DNA of 64,000 bases. It comes from Candidatus Enterococcus myersii. Lineage in GTDB: Bacteria; Bacillota; Bacilli; Lactobacillales; Enterococcaceae. Each line of letters begins with the position of its first letter. Within the stretch, counting starts at the first letter, position 1. Shown in pieces: positions 27,609-38,792 of this stretch. The stretch spans positions 200,301 through 264,300 of the forward strand of contig NZ_JAFLVT010000001.1 of the NCBI RefSeq assembly GCF_017316025.1. Direction: 5' to 3'. Under the pieces are notes generated by a model. The model had not been told where the DNA came from, searched no databases, and saw nothing but the letters and a program-made list of their open reading frames with translations. The position numbers were made by a program, and so were the translations under genes.

Positions 27609-28287
27609 GAGTTTTGCTGAAACATATTTAAATTTTGACAAAGTCGATTGGGCAAAGATGCAAACATCCACCGTTGATACGCTTTATATGTCAATTGTTT
27701 CCATGGTTGTGGTTTTTGTTTTAGGAATTTTGTTAGGCTTATTACTATATAGCTTAGGACGAAAAAAAAGTGCCGGTTACCAAATTTTATATAATGTGGT
27801 GTCCATCATCAGTAACATCTTTCGTTCTACACCTTTTATGATTTTAATGGTATTAATTATTCCATTTACCAAAACGTTGGTGGGGAGTATGATCGGTGCT
27901 AGTGCAGCCTTACCAGCTTTGATTTTATCGGCGGTGCCATTTTATGCTCGCCTAGTGGAAATTGCTTTTCGCGAAGTTTCTTCAGGGGTGATTGAAGCCG
28001 CCAATGCGATGGGGGCTAACTACTGGCAGATTATTTATAAAATTTTAGTGCCTGAAAGTATGCCGGCTTTGGTTTCTGGCTTTACCGTGACATCTGTTTC
28101 TATGATTGGTTTTACCGCTATGGCTGGTGCAATCGGCGCTGGTGGCTTAGGTTCTCTTGCTTGGTCAGAAGGATTCCAATTAGGCAATCAAACGGTCACT
28201 TTAGTTGCAACGGTGATTATGTTACTAATCGTTTTTGTTGTTCAAGGCTTGGGAGATTACTTCACGCAAAAATTAGACAAGCGCTAA
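27601..28287 (+). CDS. metI: Methionine ABC transporter permease MetI
   Basis: A 228-residue permease with about five helices. The EAA loop is EAANAMGANYWQIIYKILVPE and the end has GAIGAGGLGSLA, diagnostic of MetI. It starts with GTG at 27601, inside the end of metN, after GGAGGTG. It forms a homodimeric channel with MetN. Confidence 0.95.
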   Translation: MDKSFAETYLNFDKVDWAKMQTSTVDTLYMSIVSMVVVFVLGILLGLLLYSLGRKKSAGYQILYNVVSIISNIFRSTPFMILMVLIIPFTKTLVGSMIGASAALPALILSAVPFYARLVEIAFREVSSGVIEAANAMGANYWQIIYKILVPESMPALVSGFTVTSVSMIGFTAMAGAIGAGGLGSLAWSEGFQLGNQTVTLVATVIMLLIVFVVQGLGDYFTQKLDKR

Positions 28288-28338
28288 TTGCGGCGAAGTT
28301 TCACAATTAAATTATTAAATTGTAGAGGAGAAATGAAA

Positions 28339-29187
28339 ATGAAAAAATTATTTGGTTTAGCGACAGTATTGCTTGCAACAATTACGTTAGCCGCTTGTGG
28401 CAATGGCGGATCAAAAGATGAGAAAGCTAGTTCTTCATCAGATGCCAAAGAAACAAAATTAATCGTTGGGGCGACAACAAGTCCTCATGCGGAAATCTTA
28501 AACGAAGCCAAACCTTTATTGAAAAAAGAAGGCGTGGACTTGGAAGTGAAATCTTTTACCGATTACACATTGTTAAATAAGTTATTGGCAGAAAAAGAAA
28601 TTGATGCCAACTATTTCCAACACAAACCGTATTTCAATGACCAAGTCAAAGAAAATGGTTATGACTTTGTCGATGCAGGTGCCGTTCATATTGAACCGAT
28701 GGGCATTTATTCAAAAGGTATTAAAAGTGTAGATGACATTAAAGAGGGTACGACTGTCATTACTTCAAACTCCAATACTGACTGGGGTCGTATCTTAACA
28801 ATTCTTGAAAATGCGGGCCTAATCAAATTAAAAGACGGTGTTGAAAAAACAACTGCGACCTTCGATGATATTGCTGAAAACAAAAAAGACTTAAAATTTA
28901 AACACGATATCGACCCAGGTTTATTGGTTCCAACCTATGAAAATGAAAAAGATGCCTTGGTTGCAATTAATGCGAACTTTGCTTTAACTGCTGGTTTAAA
29001 TCCAGAAAAAGATGCCTTGATGCACGATGATGATAATTCACCCTATGCTAACATTATCGCAGTACGCAAAGGTGATGAAACGAAACCTGCAATTAAAAAA
29101 TTGTTGGAAGTATTACACAGCGATGAAGTGAAAAAATTTGTTGACGATAAATGGAAAGGCTCTGTTAAAATCGTTGACGCAAAATAA
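28339..29187 (+). CDS. metQ: Methionine-binding lipoprotein MetQ
   Basis: A 282-residue NlpA-family lipoprotein. The signal peptide ends in TLAACG; the mature part has VGATTSPHAEIL, LLAEKEIDANYFQHKPYF and FALTAGLNPEKD, hallmarks of MetQ. I chose ATG at 28339, 8 nt after AGAGGAG, over the ATG at 28333, which is too close to it. It is the last gene of metNIQ and a terminator follows. Confidence 0.95.
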   Translation: MKKLFGLATVLLATITLAACGNGGSKDEKASSSSDAKETKLIVGATTSPHAEILNEAKPLLKKEGVDLEVKSFTDYTLLNKLLAEKEIDANYFQHKPYFNDQVKENGYDFVDAGAVHIEPMGIYSKGIKSVDDIKEGTTVITSNSNTDWGRILTILENAGLIKLKDGVEKTTATFDDIAENKKDLKFKHDIDPGLLVPTYENEKDALVAINANFALTAGLNPEKDALMHDDDNSPYANIIAVRKGDETKPAIKKLLEVLHSDEVKKFVDDKWKGSVKIVDAK

Positions 29188-29199
29188 TAAAAAATAAGT

Positions 29200-29243
29200 A
29201 AAGGCGCACTTACGAAGTCGTGAGTTGCGCCTTTGTTTTTTTG
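29200..29243 (+). terminator. Terminator after metNIQ
   Basis: AAAGGCGCA and TTGCGCCTTT pair around a 15-nt loop, then a T-rich run. The promoter of the next operon (TTGTTT, 17 bp, GATAAT, ending 29261) appears to start in this T-run. Confidence 0.88.
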
Positions 29244-29307
29244 TTTAAGATAAGGGATAATAGCCTAGAAGTAATGACTAAAAATTTAGCTTAAAAGGAG
29301 CAAAAAA

Positions 29308-30306
29308 ATGGGAAAAGTTGCTTTAATTGGTGCAGGCCCAGGCGATCCTGCTTTAATCACTTACCACGGATTGCGAGCCTTGCAAAATGCCGATATTATT
29401 TTTTATGACCGCTTATTAAATCCAATTTTATTATATTTAGCCCCTGAGGATGCCAAACTTGTTTATGTAGGAAAAGCACCTGAACACCATGCCTATACCC
29501 AAAGTGAAATTCAAGAAAAGTTAATTAGTGCTACTAAAAAATATGATAATGTTGTCCGATTAAAAGGCGGTGATCCCGGTATTTTTGGCCGCGTTGAAGA
29601 AGAGGTGCAGGCTTTAGCAAAACACGGGATAGAATATGCAGTATATCCAGGTATAACCAGTGCTTCTGGTGTATCTGTCTATGCCGGATTTGCGATTACA
29701 GAGCGCCATGTCAGTGAAAAAGTGTTTCTAGCTACACCGACAGCCCAGTTGCAAGAATTTGCCCAAGAGCCTTTAGCTCAACTTTCTGCTGGTGGAACAA
29801 TCGTTTTATACATGGGAATGGAAAAATTAGTAGCTGTCGTTAAAATTATGTTAACCCAAGGTGCCAGTGAAAGTCTGCCTGTTACAGTTGTGGAGTGGGG
29901 GAGTTGGGGGCGACAAAAAAAAGTTGTGGCAACACTTGCAACAATTCATGAAACAGTGGAAAAAGCTGGTTTGCATAATCCTGCATTGATTTTTATTGGA
30001 CCAGTAGCAGCAAAAGCGGCGACAAAATCCTGGTTTGAAGAATTACCCCGTTTTGGTCAAAAAACGATTTTAGTCAGTGAAAAAAAACTTACTTTTGATG
30101 AACTGTTAACTTATACCGATCAAGGTGCAGACTTGTATCCCGTTTTTGTGGGGGCAGCATTTGATGAACGGTTTATTTCTTTACATCAACGTTTATTGTT
30201 ACCCCTTTTAAAAGAAGAGTACGAAATCATCTACCAAGGCAAAAATGCTCCAGCATTATTTCAAGACTTCCTAAAAGAAATTAAAGGAGGCCAAAATGGA
30301 CGTTAA
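29308..30306 (+). CDS. cobA: Uroporphyrinogen-III C-methyltransferase (SUMT) with C-terminal extension
   Basis: A 332-residue protein. Residues 1 to about 245 are a SUMT that turns uroporphyrinogen III into precorrin-2 with SAM: GAGPGDPALIT, YDRLLNP, RLKGGDPGIFGR, YPGITSASGV and YAGFAITER are all present. The last 85 or so residues are extra; they are too short for a full HemD but could be a remnant or trimmed HemD-like domain. It overlaps hemC by 11 bp. Precorrin-2 leads to siroheme or cobalamin, yet no other genes of either route are in the window. Confidence 0.88.
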   Translation: MGKVALIGAGPGDPALITYHGLRALQNADIIFYDRLLNPILLYLAPEDAKLVYVGKAPEHHAYTQSEIQEKLISATKKYDNVVRLKGGDPGIFGRVEEEVQALAKHGIEYAVYPGITSASGVSVYAGFAITERHVSEKVFLATPTAQLQEFAQEPLAQLSAGGTIVLYMGMEKLVAVVKIMLTQGASESLPVTVVEWGSWGRQKKVVATLATIHETVEKAGLHNPALIFIGPVAAKAATKSWFEELPRFGQKTILVSEKKLTFDELLTYTDQGADLYPVFVGAAFDERFISLHQRLLLPLLKEEYEIIYQGKNAPALFQDFLKEIKGGQNGR

Positions 30307-31201
30307 AATTGGTACTAGAAAAAGTCCCTTAGCTCAAATTCAAACGGACAATGTGATTGCGCGTTTACAAAACTTATTTCCGGAACATCGCTTTTTAAAA
30401 GTGTTACTTACAACTACCGGTGATAAGGATCAAACAACCGCTTTAAGCCAAATGGCAGGACAAGGTGTTTTTGTTAAAACTATTCAGCAAAAGCTATTGA
30501 CTGGCGAAATTGACTTGGCCGTTCATAGTGCGAAAGATTTACCTTCCACAGAGCCAGAAGGGTTAACTTTAGCGGCATTTCCCGAACGTGCACCGGCAGG
30601 GGATGCTTTAATTTTACGCAATGAGTTTACTACATTAACAGATTTGCCTGAAGGCGCTGTGATTGGTACTGGCAGTTTACGCCGCCAATTTCAACTATTG
30701 TCGCTACGTCCGGATTTTATGATTAAGTCTTTGCGGGGCAATATCGATACGCGTTTAAAAAAATTAGCCCAAAAAGAATACGACGGTATCATGATGGCTC
30801 AAGCTGCACTACTACGCCATCCCAAAGCTTTAGGTGATTTTAAACTGCATCAAGTTTCCTTAGCGTTAGATGAATTTTTGCCAGCTGTCGGCCAAGGTGT
30901 GATTGCAGTTGAAGCTGTGAAAAATTCACCTGCAGCAAAAATCGCCGCAGCTATTGATGACAAAAATGTGCGAAGCGCAATTACTTGTGAGCGTGCGTTT
31001 TTATCTGTCTTTGGGGTTGGTTGTAACGTTCCACTAGCCGCTCATGCCAAAGTGATTGGGGAGAAAATTGAACTGAGCACAATGTTAGGCAGTAAGACAG
31101 GTGCATCTTATTCTCTTGTTCAAGTTGGTGCTAATCCGGTGATTTTAGGGCAGAATAGTGCACGAGCATTGCAAAAACTGGCTAATTGGCCACTAGAATA
31201 A
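30296..31201 (+). CDS. hemC: Porphobilinogen deaminase (hydroxymethylbilane synthase)
   Basis: A 301-residue enzyme that links four porphobilinogens into hydroxymethylbilane. The catalytic Asp81 lies in VHSAKDLPS, the phosphate-binding arginines in GTGSLRRQFQL and LRGNIDTRL, and the dipyrromethane-cofactor cysteine is Cys243 in GVGCNVP. Everything needed for activity is present. AAAGGAGG lies 7 nt before the ATG, inside cobA. Most lactic bacteria lack tetrapyrrole synthesis, so hemA, hemL and hemB must be sought elsewhere. Confidence 0.92.
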   Translation: MDVKIGTRKSPLAQIQTDNVIARLQNLFPEHRFLKVLLTTTGDKDQTTALSQMAGQGVFVKTIQQKLLTGEIDLAVHSAKDLPSTEPEGLTLAAFPERAPAGDALILRNEFTTLTDLPEGAVIGTGSLRRQFQLLSLRPDFMIKSLRGNIDTRLKKLAQKEYDGIMMAQAALLRHPKALGDFKLHQVSLALDEFLPAVGQGVIAVEAVKNSPAAKIAAAIDDKNVRSAITCERAFLSVFGVGCNVPLAAHAKVIGEKIELSTMLGSKTGASYSLVQVGANPVILGQNSARALQKLANWPLE

Positions 31202-31215
31202 ATGAGAAATAACTA

Positions 31216-31255
31216 AGATCCAAGACGAGGAAGTTTTCGTTTTGGACCTTTTAAT
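31216..31255 (+). terminator. Probable terminator after hemC
   Basis: GATCCAAGACGA pairs with TCGTTTTGGACC (one mismatch, one G-T), followed by TTTTAATTT. Confidence 0.65.
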
Positions 31256-31327
31256 TTATAATCATTCTAAATTGAAAATTATTGATTTTATAATAATAAA
31301 AGAATAAGCAAATTTATTGAGGGAAGT

Positions 31328-31367
31328 TTGCTTATCATTCTCAATTAGCGTAAAATGAGTGAGAATG
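31328..31367 (+). promoter_or_regulatory. Predicted suf promoter with flanking inverted half-sites
   Basis: TTGCTT (31328-31333) and TAAAAT (31351-31356) are 17 bp apart. CATTCTCA (31336-31343) and TGAGAATG (31360-31367) form a perfect inverted repeat around the -10. The half-site TGAGAAT is the same as in the Fur-box-like palindrome at 62380-62394, so iron-linked control is plausible. Confidence 0.55.
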
Positions 31368-31387
31368 AAAATGATGGAGGCGAGACG

Positions 31388-32158
31388 ATGGCAACGTTAG
31401 AAATTAAAGATTTACATGTAGCAATCGAAGATAAAGAAATTCTAAAAGGTGTTAATTTGACGCTGAAAACTGGCGAAATTCATGCCATTATGGGACCAAA
31501 CGGAACAGGGAAGTCTACTTTATCTGCTGCGATTATGGGAAACCCTAATTATGAAGTAACCAAAGGTGAAATCCTGCTAGATGGTGAAAATTTATTGGAG
31601 ATGGAAGTTGATGAACGAGCACGGGCAGGGCTATTTTTAGCAATGCAATATCCAAGTGAAATTCCAGGCATCACCAACGCAGAATTCATGCGGGCAGCAA
31701 TTAATGCAAAACGAGATGAAGACAATAAAATTTCAGTCATGGAATTTTTAAAAAAGCTAGATAAAAAAATGGAATTATTAAATATGCCAGAAGAAATGGC
31801 AGAACGTTACTTGAATGAAGGATTTTCCGGTGGGGAGAAAAAGCGTAACGAAATTTTACAACTATTAATGTTGGAACCAACTTTTGCTATTTTAGATGAA
31901 ATTGACTCAGGTCTTGATATCGATGCGTTAAAAGTAGTGGCAAAAGGGGTCAACGAAATGCGCGGCGATGATTTTGGTGCTTTAATCATTACCCATTATC
32001 AACGTTTGTTAAACTATATTACGCCTGATGTCGTTCATATCATGATGGACGGTCGCGTTGTTTTAACAGGTAACGCTGACCTTGCCAAACGCTTGGAGGC
32101 AGAAGGTTATGCTGGAATCAGCAAAGAATTAGGTATTGATTACAAGGAAGAAGTTTAA
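31388..32158 (+). CDS. sufC: Fe-S cluster assembly ATPase SufC
   Basis: A 256-residue cytosolic ABC-type ATPase of the SufBCD scaffold. Walker A is GPNGTGKST, the signature FSGGEKKR, Walker B FAILDEIDSGLD, and the His is in ITHYQRLL. Its ATP hydrolysis drives cluster assembly on SufB/SufD and is not tied to transport. The start is ATG at 31388, 7 nt after GGAGG. First gene of sufCDSUB, the usual Firmicutes order. Confidence 0.96.
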   Translation: MATLEIKDLHVAIEDKEILKGVNLTLKTGEIHAIMGPNGTGKSTLSAAIMGNPNYEVTKGEILLDGENLLEMEVDERARAGLFLAMQYPSEIPGITNAEFMRAAINAKRDEDNKISVMEFLKKLDKKMELLNMPEEMAERYLNEGFSGGEKKRNEILQLLMLEPTFAILDEIDSGLDIDALKVVAKGVNEMRGDDFGALIITHYQRLLNYITPDVVHIMMDGRVVLTGNADLAKRLEAEGYAGISKELGIDYKEEV

Positions 32159-32174
32159 AAAGGAGGTCAATTAG

Positions 32175-35171
<2,997 letters not shown>

Positions 35172-35234
35172 GAAGATGTGGCATTGATTTCAGAGAAAAA
35201 TCAATACCTAAATAAAGTAAGGAGTAGTGATCGC

Positions 35235-36626
35235 ATGGGTGTTCCTGAATTAGAAGAATACAAATTTGGCTTCCATGATGACGTCAAACCCGTCTTTAGT
35301 ACCGGCGAAGGTTTAACCGAAGAAGTTGTTCGGGAGATTTCAGCAGTTAAAGGCGAACCAGAATGGATGTTAGATTTTCGCTTGAAATCACTGGCAGCAT
35401 TTAACAAAATGCCGATGCAAAAATGGGGTCCAGACCTTTCAGATATTGATTTTGGCAAAATTAAATACTACCAAAAAGCAAGTGATAAACCAGCTCGTGA
35501 TTGGGATGATGTTCCCGATAAAATCAAAGATACCTTTGAAAAAATCGGAATTCCTGAAGCCGAACGGGCATACTTGGCGGGCGCGTCTGCTCAATATGAA
35601 TCTGAAGTGGTTTACCACAACATGAAAGAAGAATTTGAAAAATTAGGGATTATCTTTACGGATACAGACTCAGCCTTAAAAGAATATCCTGAATTATTCA
35701 AAGAATATTTTGCCCAATTAGTACCACCAACTGATAACAAATTAGCTGCCCTAAACTCAGCTGTTTGGTCAGGGGGGACATTTATTTATGTACCAAAAGG
35801 CGTTCGGGTGGATACACCATTGCAAACATATTTCCGGATTAATGCCGAAAATACGGGACAATTTGAACGAACATTAATTATCGTTGATGAAGGCGCTAGC
35901 GTTCACTATGTTGAAGGGTGTACCGCTCCGACGTATTCAAGCAACAGTTTACACGCAGCGATTGTTGAAATTTTTACTAGAAAAGATGCCTACTGCCGTT
36001 ATACCACAATTCAAAACTGGTCTGACAATGTCTACAACTTGGTAACAAAACGTGCGAAAGCTTACGAAGGGGCTACAGTAGAGTGGATTGACGGTAACCT
36101 CGGTGCAAAAACCACAATGAAATATCCAAGTGTTTACCTAGACGGCGAAGGTGCGCGCGGCACCATGCTTTCAATCGCCTTTGCAGGGGCCAACCAAATT
36201 CAAGATACCGGTGCTAAAATGATTCACAACGCACCTAACACTTCAAGCTCAATCGTTTCAAAATCTATTTCAAAAGATGGCGGCGAAGTGAACTATCGCG
36301 GACAAGTAACCTTTGGTAAGAAAAGTACCGGTTCAGCTTCTCATATTGAATGTGACACGATTATTATGGATGAACTATCAAAATCTGATACCATTCCATT
36401 TAACGAAATTCACAACAGCCAAGTATCACTTGAACACGAAGCCAAAGTTTCAAAAATCTCTGAAGAACAGCTGTACTATTTGATGAGCCGCGGCCTATCA
36501 GAATCCGAAGCCACCGAGATGATTGTCATGGGCTTTGTCGAACCATTCACCAAAGAGCTCCCAATGGAATACGCCGTCGAACTAAATCGTTTGATTAGTT
36601 ATGAGATGGAAGGGTCTGTGGGGTAA
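35235..36626 (+). CDS. sufB: Fe-S cluster assembly protein SufB
   Basis: A 463-residue scaffold subunit, the usual SufB length. The opening [15 protein letters not shown] is typical. EGCTAP carries a cysteine known to matter in SufB, and SHIECDTI and the Glu in LEHEAKVSK lie where clusters form. I chose ATG at 35235 because AAGGAG lies 10 nt upstream; the GTG at 35178 has no good site. Last gene of the suf operon; a strong terminator follows. Confidence 0.95.
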   Translation: MGVPELEEYKFGFHDDVKPVFSTGEGLTEEVVREISAVKGEPEWMLDFRLKSLAAFNKMPMQKWGPDLSDIDFGKIKYYQKASDKPARDWDDVPDKIKDTFEKIGIPEAERAYLAGASAQYESEVVYHNMKEEFEKLGIIFTDTDSALKEYPELFKEYFAQLVPPTDNKLAALNSAVWSGGTFIYVPKGVRVDTPLQTYFRINAENTGQFERTLIIVDEGASVHYVEGCTAPTYSSNSLHAAIVEIFTRKDAYCRYTTIQNWSDNVYNLVTKRAKAYEGATVEWIDGNLGAKTTMKYPSVYLDGEGARGTMLSIAFAGANQIQDTGAKMIHNAPNTSSSIVSKSISKDGGEVNYRGQVTFGKKSTGSASHIECDTIIMDELSKSDTIPFNEIHNSQVSLEHEAKVSKISEEQLYYLMSRGLSESEATEMIVMGFVEPFTKELPMEYAVELNRLISYEMEGSVG

Positions 36627-36640
36627 TACTTAAATACAGG

Positions 36641-36678
36641 CTAGGAACCTTGACATTATAGGGTTCCTAGTTTTTTTG
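36641..36678 (+). terminator. Terminator of the suf operon
   Basis: CTAGGAACC / GGTTCCTAG stem with T7 directly after. Confidence 0.93.
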
Positions 36679-36716
36679 TTTCGCGATTTTCAAAGCTTAC
36701 ACCGAAACTTACTCCG

Positions 36717-36908
36717 TCAAAATCCAATATATTTTGCAAATTTTTCTCCAGTATTTTCAATCATTTGTGGAGTTACACAAGCATAGATGTTCATCGTAGT
36801 TTGAACGTCTTTATGGCCTAATCTTGCTTGGACTTCCTTGATTGATGCACCAGATTCAAATAACAAACATACGGTGGTGAGATTGGTGTATTTCACGTCG
36901 CTCCTCAC
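36717..36908 (-). pseudogene. Tyrosine recombinase (integrase), C-terminal fragment
   Basis: About 60 codons on the minus strand match the end of phage or ICE integrases: LLFESGASIKEVQARLGHKDVQTTMNIYACVT, then FAKYIGF. The LGHKD and the catalytic Tyr in TMNIY remain, but the Arg-bearing core and all N-terminal domains are gone; at the expected R-x-x-H/Y place it reads KYTN. Homology ends where a CRISPR-like repeat begins (36897). It is the tail of a lost mobile element inserted after the suf operon. Confidence 0.8.
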
Positions 36909-36995
36909 TTGAGGGGTGTGGATTGAAATTCCCGTTGCGGGTTGTCCGGACTGGGTGGTTCTGGTCGCTCCTCACTTGCGGGCATGAACTGAGAC
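36897..36995. CRISPR. Relic type I-C-like CRISPR array (one full repeat, one spacer, one degenerate repeat)
   Basis: A 33-nt unit at 36897-36929 begins GTCGCTCC and ends GTGGATTGAAAT, the two conserved ends of type I-C repeats, with a CCTC/GAGG stem between. After a 34-nt GC-rich stretch (36930-36963) the first 15 nt recur exactly (GTCGCTCCTCACTTG, 36964-36978), followed by diverged bases, as in a decayed terminal repeat. No type I cas gene is in the window. Family assignment is from memory of repeat consensus, not a search. Confidence 0.7.
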
Positions 36996-37055
36996 TATTG
37001 AAATCATAAAATTATTGAAAGGTAATAATTATCAGTGTAGTCCAAAATAGTCTCA
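36990..37055. repeat. 10-bp inverted repeat beside the CRISPR relic
   Basis: TGAGACTATT (36990-36999) and AATAGTCTCA (37046-37055) are perfect inverted copies 46 nt apart. The stretch may be the scar of an insertion sequence; it carries no ORF. Confidence 0.5.
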
Positions 37056-37131
37056 AATCTCCACAAATGGTAAAATTGAACTAGATATTTAGTTGTTAGT
37101 GAAATTTTATTTGTTTAAAGGAGTGAGAAAT

Positions 37132-38091
37132 TTGAAAAGAAAAAGTTGGTTAGTGTTTGGCGTAATGGTGATAATTTTGGCTGGCTGTGGCGCGACAGAG
37201 GGGAACACAAAGGGCAGTGAAAAGTCCGCTAATGCAACAACCACCACAACGACGGCATCAGCGACTGCTAAAAGTACAAGTAGTAAAACGAGTACTAGCA
37301 CTGAAGTAAGTGAAACAAGTAATGATAGTTCTAGTTCAGTAACAGCTAGCACGACTAAAGAAACAGAAAGTTCTGTAGCTAAAAAGCAAAGTTCTACCCT
37401 TTGGGATAATGAGAAAGCTAATGTTTTAGCAGATTTCATGGCATCTTGGGGGAAGACAATGAATCAGTCGTATAATCGATTTAGTCCTGGGCATAATACA
37501 GATTTATATGGTTTAAGGCTACCCGATACAGTGTTAAGTGGAAATTGGACAATGGCTGTTGATGGGCAACCTGTTTCAGTGGCGTGGTCTGATGATGGTA
37601 ATGGTAATGCGGACTATCAATTGGTGGCGGTATATTCGGATGCAGAGAATGCGACAAGGATGGGAGAAGCCCATGTTTATTTCTTTACGTTACAAAATGG
37701 TGTGCCTAAAGTTTTTATAACCCAACAAAATCAAGGAAATCCAGATAACTATTTATATTTTGCTGAAACGCAAAACATGGAATTGCGGAATGGTTTTACT
37801 AATATTGTGAAGAATGGGCAGACGGATACTGCCTCTAAAACTGCACCGACGGAAAATAAAATTACCAATGTGAAACAAGCCTATGAGCATTTGCGAGCAA
37901 AGGACAATTATAATGATGATCTTTTATATAATGATATGGGGGAAGGAAATGATGAATATGGTCATTATTGGCAAATCAAGATAGCAAGTAAAGAATGGCG
38001 AGCTCAAGGTGGAACTGGAACTTTAGCTCAAGTCCGTGTTTATGAAAATGGCGATATTCGCGATGCTTTGGAGTTAACTGAAATGTATTAA
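37132..38091 (+). CDS. Lipoprotein with Ser/Thr-rich linker and DUF4767-like domain
   Basis: A 319-residue lipoprotein. The TTG start at 37132 follows AAAGGAG; the signal peptide ends in the lipobox ILAGCG. Residues 20-95 are a Thr/Ser/Ala-rich stalk that would hold the rest away from the membrane. The body opens LWDNEKANVLADFMASWG and contains NQSYNRFSPGHNTD, as in DUF4767 proteins of lactobacilli and enterococci; function is not known. It lies just after the CRISPR and integrase scar and has its own terminator. Confidence 0.8.
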   Translation: MKRKSWLVFGVMVIILAGCGATEGNTKGSEKSANATTTTTTASATAKSTSSKTSTSTEVSETSNDSSSSVTASTTKETESSVAKKQSSTLWDNEKANVLADFMASWGKTMNQSYNRFSPGHNTDLYGLRLPDTVLSGNWTMAVDGQPVSVAWSDDGNGNADYQLVAVYSDAENATRMGEAHVYFFTLQNGVPKVFITQQNQGNPDNYLYFAETQNMELRNGFTNIVKNGQTDTASKTAPTENKITNVKQAYEHLRAKDNYNDDLLYNDMGEGNDEYGHYWQIKIASKEWRAQGGTGTLAQVRVYENGDIRDALELTEMY

Positions 38092-38177
38092 GTAAAAATT
38101 TTGTGAATGCTTATAATTTTTGAGTATGAAATGAGTTTGCTTATAATAATAAAAATCTTTCAGTCGTATCTTTTTAT

Positions 38178-38221
38178 AAGACTGCTTCTTGTTGCTATAA
38201 TCAAGAAGTGGTCTTCTTTTG
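38178..38221 (+). terminator. Terminator after the lipoprotein gene
   Basis: AAGACTGCTTCTTG and CAAGAAGTGGTCTT form a 14-bp stem (two G-T pairs) around a 10-nt loop, followed by CTTTT. Confidence 0.75.
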
Positions 38222-38255
38222 CGTAAATTTTTAAATACATAAAGGAGGTATTTAC

Positions 38256-38777
38256 TTGGGTAAAGTCGTGTTTTATGGTGCGATTAGTTTGGATGGCTAT
38301 TTAGCAGACAGTAATGATAATTTGCAATGGTTGTTTGATACGGATTTAGCTGGTGTTTCGACTTATGAAAGTTTTGCAGAAAAAGTTGCGACGGTCGTTA
38401 TGGGACGTGTTACGTACGATGAAGTATTGAAATTACTGCAAGAGGAATCCTTGTATCCAAATAAACAGAAGATCGTTTTTTCCCGCACGCGAACAGACGA
38501 AATTCATGAGGGGTATTTTACCAGTGAAGATCCTGTCAAAGTGATTGGCGATTTGAAAAATCAAGTCAAGGACTATATTTGGATTGTTGGCGGCGGCAAT
38601 TTATTAACTCAATTAATGAAAGCTGATCTATTGGATGAATATTGGATACAAATTGCGCCAGTGTTACTAGGCAGTGGTAAACGGTTATTTCCAACCGGCA
38701 ATTATCAACAACGGCTGACGTTTGTTGCGACAACGCAAATGGGTGAATTGGTGGAATTACATTATCGTAAAAAATGA
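38256..38777 (+). CDS. Dihydrofolate reductase-like (RibD C-terminal domain) protein
   Basis: A 173-residue reductase-fold protein of the RibD-C/YyaP group. YGAISLDGYLAD opens it, VVMGRVTYDEV follows, and IWIVGGGNLLTQLM with the end APVLLGSGKRLFP gives the NADPH-binding Gly-rich turn. It starts with TTG at 38256 after AAAGGAGG. Such proteins are often called DHFR-like, but the true substrate is rarely known. An alpha/beta hydrolase follows after 15 nt, suggesting an operon. Confidence 0.85.
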   Translation: MGKVVFYGAISLDGYLADSNDNLQWLFDTDLAGVSTYESFAEKVATVVMGRVTYDEVLKLLQEESLYPNKQKIVFSRTRTDEIHEGYFTSEDPVKVIGDLKNQVKDYIWIVGGGNLLTQLMKADLLDEYWIQIAPVLLGSGKRLFPTGNYQQRLTFVATTQMGELVELHYRKK

Positions 38778-38792
38778 CGTAAGGAAGGTTTT

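Noticed and set aside
35178..35234. GTG at 35178 as the sufB start
   Set aside because: It lacks a ribosome site, and the ATG at 35235 has AAGGAG and gives the normal SufB length.
36597..37131. An intact prophage or ICE after the suf operon
   Set aside because: Only about 60 codons of integrase remain, with no other phage or conjugation gene nearby.
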